From assembly GCF_014697585.1 (NCBI RefSeq), contig NZ_JACJSB010000001.1:124001-188000 (forward strand): a stretch of 64,000 bases of DNA. The letters run 5' to 3'. Position numbers and translations under genes: made by a program. Below the pieces are notes generated by a model that saw only the letters and a list, made by a program, of their open reading frames with translations, searched no databases and was not told where the DNA came from. Shown here piece by piece: positions 63,941-64,000 of this stretch. The stretch comes from Dolichospermum sp. FACHB-1091 (GTDB lineage: Bacteria > Cyanobacteriota > Cyanobacteriia > Cyanobacteriales > Nostocaceae). Positions within the stretch are counted from its first letter, which is position 1. Each line of letters opens with the position of its first letter.

Positions 63941-64000
63941 ATATGTAGTAGCCATAGTCGCCAATTACCATCAAGTTCTTCTATACTCAAGATTACCAAT

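Overview
The window reads as chromosomal DNA of a filamentous, probably heterocyst-forming cyanobacterium (Nostocales). The signs are many copies of the HIP1 octamer GCGATCGC, heptamer repeat arrays (STRRs), dispersed palindromes, CP12, a CruP-type lycopene cyclase paralog, a LabA-like NYN protein, a GH100 invertase and AT-rich spacers. A Dolichospermum/Aphanizomenon/Anabaena-like genome is my inference; no rRNA or marker gene allows a firmer placement.

Layout. 1-7.6 kb: end of prfC, a protease-dead M48-like membrane protein, an RRM protein, a long repeat-rich spacer, a sucrose-phosphate-synthase-like GT4 enzyme and a zinc-ribbon protein. 8-13.7 kb: a stand-alone Type IIG restriction-modification enzyme without HIP1 sites, then an RqcH-like NFACT protein. 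13.7-16.2 kb: a nitrogen-control patch with a perfect NtcA box placed 42.5 bp before the inferred start of a small RNA (NsiR4-like candidate), tRNA-Gln, another NtcA box and amt. 16.5-25.6 kb: housekeeping genes (ispH, an AraC-type response regulator, ispE, rsmA, tex, a methyltransferase). 26.4-34.7 kb: one 2770-residue exported-type protein with seven FG-GAP repeats, 14 near-identical Calx-beta modules, one divergent Calx-beta module and RTX repeats. 35-45.4 kb: invertase, a WD40-J remnant, DUF2256, isoaspartyl peptidase, RecQ, an IS remnant and a redox/adenylate cluster (thioredoxin, zinc ribbon, CBS-CP12, adenylate-kinase-like, four-CBS protein). 45.5-50.3 kb: a MITE, cruP, an alpha/beta hydrolase and an SLH porin-like protein. 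50.6-55.4 kb: a complete transcription unit for a double-glycine leader peptide, then a second RTX protein bracketed by a duplicated start of pyrD. 55.3-64 kb: pyrD, a membrane HTH-like protein, labA-like, leuA, a Septu-like ATPase/HNH pair, a methyltransferase remnant and a 2Fe-2S ferredoxin.

Functional threads. Carbon: a sucrose synthesis enzyme and an invertase, with CP12 next to thioredoxin suggesting redox and adenylate control of the Calvin cycle. Nitrogen: amt, an NtcA-type sRNA and an isoaspartyl peptidase that could serve cyanophycin breakdown. Defence: Type IIG enzyme, Septu-like pair and a broken methyltransferase. Secretion: two RTX/Calx-beta proteins and a GG-leader peptide, with no type I or C39 transporter in view.

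Mobile DNA is the other theme. At least three families of short non-autonomous elements can be defined. For one of them the window holds both an occupied site and a matching empty site, so the ends and the 2-bp TA target duplication can be read directly.
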